From Bacillota bacterium (GTDB lineage: Bacteria; Bacillota; Clostridia; Oscillospirales; Acutalibacteraceae): a DNA stretch of 35,814 bases. The translations under genes were made by a program, and so were the position numbers. The DNA is taken from assembly GCA_029008595.1 (NCBI GenBank), contig JAQXJH010000110.1, positions 1-35,814 of the forward strand. Direction: 5' to 3'. Below, piece after piece: positions 33,193 through 35,814 of the stretch. Every line of letters starts with the position of its first letter. The stretch's first letter is position 1. The notes beneath the pieces were generated by a model, which was given only the letters and a program-made list of their open reading frames with translations, was not told the origin of the DNA and did no database searches.

Positions 33193-33651
33193 ATGACGGG
33201 AAAAAGAATTTTGTGTGCGGTTCTCTGCTGTGTGATGCTGATCGCCGGTCTGCCAATGGCGTCGTATGCCGAGGAGAGCGCTCCGGCGGCGTCCGTGTCG
33301 GAAGAAACCTTTGCCGTGCCGGACGGCGCCTCTCCGTATTACATCTATACGAATACGCTGACGGCGTCGCTTTCGATCAGCGATGGGAAGACGACCTGCA
33401 CCGCGGTGCTTTCGGGGCATTCCGGAACGATCAAAACGGTGATGATGCGGGTGTATCTGGAGAAAAAGACGCTCTGGTGGTGGAATGAGGCCGACAGCTG
33501 GACGCAGCTGTATACCGATGATTATTGCTATTTCTCCCGCCAGATCGCAGCCGGCAGCGGAACGTACCGTCTTCATGTGGTGGCGACGGTAACGGGAACC
33601 GACGGCGGCAGCGAAGAGGTTTCCGCCTACAGCAGTGAGGTCAAGGCCTGA
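33193..33651 (+). CDS. Small secreted protein of unknown function
   Basis: This is 152 residues from ATG 33193, 9 bases after AGGAGG; ATG 33184 touches the ribosome-binding site and is unlikely. A signal peptide (MTGKRILCAVLCCVMLIAGL, cleavage after ASYA) precedes about 125 residues: a Ser/Ala-rich linker and one beta-sandwich-like module (YYIYTNTLTASLSISDGKTTCTA, TYRLHVVATVTGTDGGSEEVSAYS). It resembles small exported DUF6147-type proteins of Clostridia in plan, but this is not certain. It is transcribed from a promoter with the ECF-like motif shared with the upstream DUF4367 region. Confidence 0.78.
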   Translation: MTGKRILCAVLCCVMLIAGLPMASYAEESAPAASVSEETFAVPDGASPYYIYTNTLTASLSISDGKTTCTAVLSGHSGTIKTVMMRVYLEKKTLWWWNEADSWTQLYTDDYCYFSRQIAAGSGTYRLHVVATVTGTDGGSEEVSAYSSEVKA

Positions 33652-33788
33652 TCCCGCTGCCGTTCCTGCCCGCTCTCTTCGGAACGGGAAACGGCATGAC
33701 GGAAAAGCCGAAACCCTCGCTTTCCCCCGCAGCGGCAGGGAGACCGGTCAGGCGCGGCCGGAAAAACGAACAGATGCTGATCGCAAAG

Positions 33789-33822
33789 ATACCCTGCAGG
33801 ATCCCCGGATCCCGCAGGGTAT
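33789..33822. terminator. Bidirectional-type hairpin between convergent genes
   Basis: ATACCCTGC pairs with GCAGGGTAT, with an inner GGATC/GGATC stem, between the secreted protein gene (plus) and the GNAT gene (minus). T-rich stretches follow on both strands but are short. Confidence 0.55.
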
Positions 33823-33868
33823 TGTGTTATCGGAGGCGGTTGTTTTCTTTGCGCGGAGATCTTCCGGT

Positions 33869-34444
33869 TTATGCGTTGAAATACATGTCATAAACGATAT
33901 AACCGTGTATACCGGCCAGGGAGCCTTCATAGGTCTCCTGACACATCATGCATCGCGGTTCCTTCATCGGATATCCGCTTGTCGGGAAAATATGATATTC
34001 TGAGGACGTCCGGAATCCGACCCGGTTGTAGAAACGGTAATTTCCTTCAACGGTTATTCCTTTATAGCCCGCCTCTCTCACCTTCTCAATTCCCATCGTC
34101 AGCATGGCAGTTCCGATTCCCTGACGAAAATAATCGGCATGAACCGATACAGGCGCCAGCATAACGATCCCGGAGTTTGTTTCATCATGATGGCCGCCTT
34201 CTCTGGAAGGCGACAGCGGAAATTTCGAAAACAAGAAATGACCGACCACCTTGTGATCCAATTCCGCAACAAAGGACAATTCCGGAATATAATATTTCGA
34301 ATCCCTGATTTCCTCTACCAATGCAATAATATCGGTTCCGTCGGAATAGTCTGTCCCTTCCTGAAAGGAACGCAGGATCAGAGAAATAATGCTCTTGTAA
34401 TCCCTGTGTTCTTCCGGACGGATCGTGATCTTCCCGTTCGTCAT
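33869..34444 (-). CDS. GNAT family N-acetyltransferase
   Basis: This is 191 residues from ATG 34444 (MTNGKITIRPEEHRDYKSI) preceded by AGAGGG; the ORF-track start 32 codons upstream lies in the promoter region. The acetyl-CoA site is VHADYFRQGIGTAMLTMGIEKV (Q/R-x-x-G-x-G/A), and the substrate-side segment is GYKGITVEGNYRFYNRVGF. The C-terminus CMMCQETYEGSLAGIHGYIVYD is typical of the YhbS-like GNAT group. Codon use is more AT-rich than in the neighbours and the gene points against them, so it may have been acquired separately. Confidence 0.9.
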   Translation of the reverse strand: MTNGKITIRPEEHRDYKSIISLILRSFQEGTDYSDGTDIIALVEEIRDSKYYIPELSFVAELDHKVVGHFLFSKFPLSPSREGGHHDETNSGIVMLAPVSVHADYFRQGIGTAMLTMGIEKVREAGYKGITVEGNYRFYNRVGFRTSSEYHIFPTSGYPMKEPRCMMCQETYEGSLAGIHGYIVYDMYFNA

Positions 34445-34530
34445 ACGGATATTCCCTCTCCTTGTCTCAAATTTGTATTTTGCCGTGCAGATACCGGTTG
34501 ATTTCATTATTTCATTGTTCCGCTGAATAC

Positions 34531-34539
34531 AGTATACCA
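34531..34539 (-). promoter_or_regulatory. Extended -10 promoter of the GNAT gene
   Basis: Minus-strand TGGTATACT at 34531-34539, an extended -10, lies about 85 bases before the ATG. A perfect TTGACA lies 9 bases upstream of it, too close to be its -35. Confidence 0.55.
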
Positions 34540-34641
34540 TAAAAATGTCAAAAAGCTATTGCGGATGCAACTGCGGGTGCATTTTCCCGGCACGATACAT
34601 ATATATAATAGAAAGGATCTTTTGAGGGGAAGTGAGCCGGT

Positions 34642-35814
34642 GTGACGATTCTGGTGGTGCAAAGCGGCGATACGGTCGCGGCGATCGCGCGGCGGTACGG
34701 GATCTCGCCGCAGCGGCTGATCGCGGATAACGGGCTGGAGCGGCCCGGGCAGCTGACGCCCGGCCAGGCGCTGCTGATTCTGCAGCCGGAACAGGTCTAT
34801 ACCGTCCGTTCCGGCGATTCCCTGTTTTCCATCGCGCAGAAATTCGGAACGACGCCGTCCGCGCTGTTGAGGAATAATCCGTGGCTGACGGCGGAACCGG
34901 AGCTTCTGCCCGGCCGCGAGCTGACCGTTCGCTTTACGGAAGAGCCGCAGAGGCCTGCGCGGATCAACGGTTACGCTTATCCGAATATTTCGCAGACGCT
35001 TCTGAAACGGGAGCTGCCGTTTTTAACGACCCTCACCATTTTCGGATACGGATTTACCGATTCCGGCGAGCTGATCGAACCGGACGACGAGCCGCTGATC
35101 CGGCTGGCAAAGCGGTTCGGCGTCGCTCCGGTGCTGCTGCTTTCCTCCATTACCGAAACGGGAAACTTCAGCTCCGAACGCGCCGCCCGGCTGTTTGAGG
35201 AACCCGAACTGCAGAACAAAGTGCTTGACGGGCTGGTGCAGGTGATGCATCAGAAGGGATACCGCGGGATGGATATCGATTTTGAATATGTCCGCCCCGA
35301 GGATGCCGACGCCTTTCTGGCGTTCATCCGGAACGCTGCCGGCGTGATGCACGAAAACGGCTTTTTTGTTCATGTCGATCTTGCGCCGAAGACCGCCGCC
35401 GGGCAGAAGGGGCTGCTCTATGAGGCACACGATTACGCGGCGATCGGCGCGGCGGCAGATACGGTCCTGCTGATGACGTATGAGTGGGGATACACCTATG
35501 GGCCGCCGATGGCTGTTGCGCCGGTCGATCAGGTGGAACGCGTGGTGCGCTATGCAAAAACGGAGATCCCGACCGAAAAGATCCTGCTGGGGATCCCGAA
35601 TTACGGTTATGACTGGACGCTGCCGTTTCAAAAGGGTATCACCCGCGCCGTCACAATAGGAAACCAGTATGCAATTGTTCTGGCGGGGCGGTACGGCGTG
35701 CCCGTGCAGTATGACGAAACGGCACAGTCGCCGTTTTTTACCTATCGCAGCGCGGGCAGAGAGCATGTGGTCTGGTTTGAGGATGTGCGCAGTATCCGGG
35801 CGAAGCTGCAGATC
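34642..35814 (+). CDS. LysM-GH18 peptidoglycan glycosidase (YaaH/SleL type), 3' end outside window
   Basis: This gene is absent from the ORF track because it runs past the right edge (391 codons in frame). The GTG at 34642 follows GAGGGGA and encodes MTILVVQSGDTVAAIARRYG, the first LysM repeat (residues 4-47), with a second from 52 (YTVRSGDSLFSIAQKFG). A GH18 chitinase-like barrel follows; its active-site motif is GMDIDFEYV (DxDxE, about residue 211). There is no signal peptide, as in spore-coat and cortex enzymes such as YaaH and SleL, which are made in the mother cell. It likely hydrolyses spore cortex or cell wall. Its likely -10 is the TATAAT at 34604. Confidence 0.93.
   Translation, partial: MTILVVQSGDTVAAIARRYGISPQRLIADNGLERPGQLTPGQALLILQPEQVYTVRSGDSLFSIAQKFGTTPSALLRNNPWLTAEPELLPGRELTVRFTEEPQRPARINGYAYPNISQTLLKRELPFLTTLTIFGYGFTDSGELIEPDDEPLIRLAKRFGVAPVLLLSSITETGNFSSERAARLFEEPELQNKVLDGLVQVMHQKGYRGMDIDFEYVRPEDADAFLAFIRNAAGVMHENGFFVHVDLAPKTAAGQKGLLYEAHDYAAIGAAADTVLLMTYEWGYTYGPPMAVAPVDQVERVVRYAKTEIPTEKILLGIPNYGYDWTLPFQKGITRAVTIGNQYAIVLAGRYGVPVQYDETAQSPFFTYRSAGREHVVWFEDVRSIRAKLQI

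Noticed and set aside
34531-34552. TTGACA with TATACT as a standard promoter for the minus-strand GNAT gene
   Set aside because: The spacing between them is only 9 bases, so they cannot be -35 and -10 of the same promoter; the extended -10 (TGGTATACT) was kept instead.

Overview
The window is a chromosomal replication-origin region of a Gram-positive, Clostridia-type bacterium. The gene order is jag-yidC-yidD-rnpA-rpmH to the left, on the minus strand. To the right, on the plus strand, come dnaA-dnaN-S4 protein-recF-remB-gyrB-gyrA. The proteins look like those of GC-rich Oscillospirales/Ruminococcaceae relatives: MurT/GatD-type genes, a 648-residue GyrB, remB, and a LysM-GH18 protein of the kind found on spores. 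That placement is inference from gene order and protein character; no search was run. Genes point away from about 8.4-10.5 kb, as expected for replication forks leaving oriC between dnaA and dnaN.

Left part (1-8.9 kb, minus strand). It opens with a secreted beta-helix-like surface protein that runs off the left edge. Next comes the conserved ribosome/membrane-insertion block jag, yidC, yidD, rnpA and rpmH, driven by a textbook promoter (TTGACA-18-TATAAT), with a hairpin between rpmH and rnpA that could lower rnpA relative to rpmH. Between rpmH and dnaA, which are usually adjacent, sits a 3.5-kb operon encoding a lipoprotein, two membrane proteins and a BcrA-type ATPase.

Origin and gyrase part (8.9-23.7 kb, plus strand). 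dnaA, the DnaA-box-rich dnaA-dnaN gap, dnaN, an S4-domain protein and recF are followed by extra genes set among the housekeeping ones. These are a GNAT acetyltransferase, remB, two paralogous zinc-ribbon membrane proteins, gyrB, then four membrane proteins that appear to share a YcxB-like domain (one carries it twice), a second GNAT protein, and gyrA. The YcxB-like series between gyrB and gyrA is the most system-like unexplained cluster here.

Right part (23.7-35.8 kb). A murT-gatD pair (lipid II amidation) is present, but the GatD homologue appears to lack its catalytic Cys and His. Immediately after it lies a 42-bp near-perfect palindrome carrying two inverted DnaA boxes. Then follow an arylamine N-acetyltransferase, a Gx/HepS-I-type membrane protein, a DeoR regulator with an OPA-type MFS transporter and what looks like the truncated front end of a GH172 (DUF2961) gene, rplM-rpsI, a rhodanese, a nucleosidase, a DUF4367 protein without its usual sigma-factor partner, a small secreted protein, a GNAT protein (minus strand), and a LysM-GH18 protein cut by the right edge. 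Two promoters at 32.2 and 33.1 kb share an ECF-sigma-like motif (GTCACA-N15-TCGT) that resembles ECF41 promoters.

No tRNA, rRNA, CRISPR array, insertion sequence or prophage gene was recognised. Both genes cut by the window edges are absent from the ORF track, as is rpmH.
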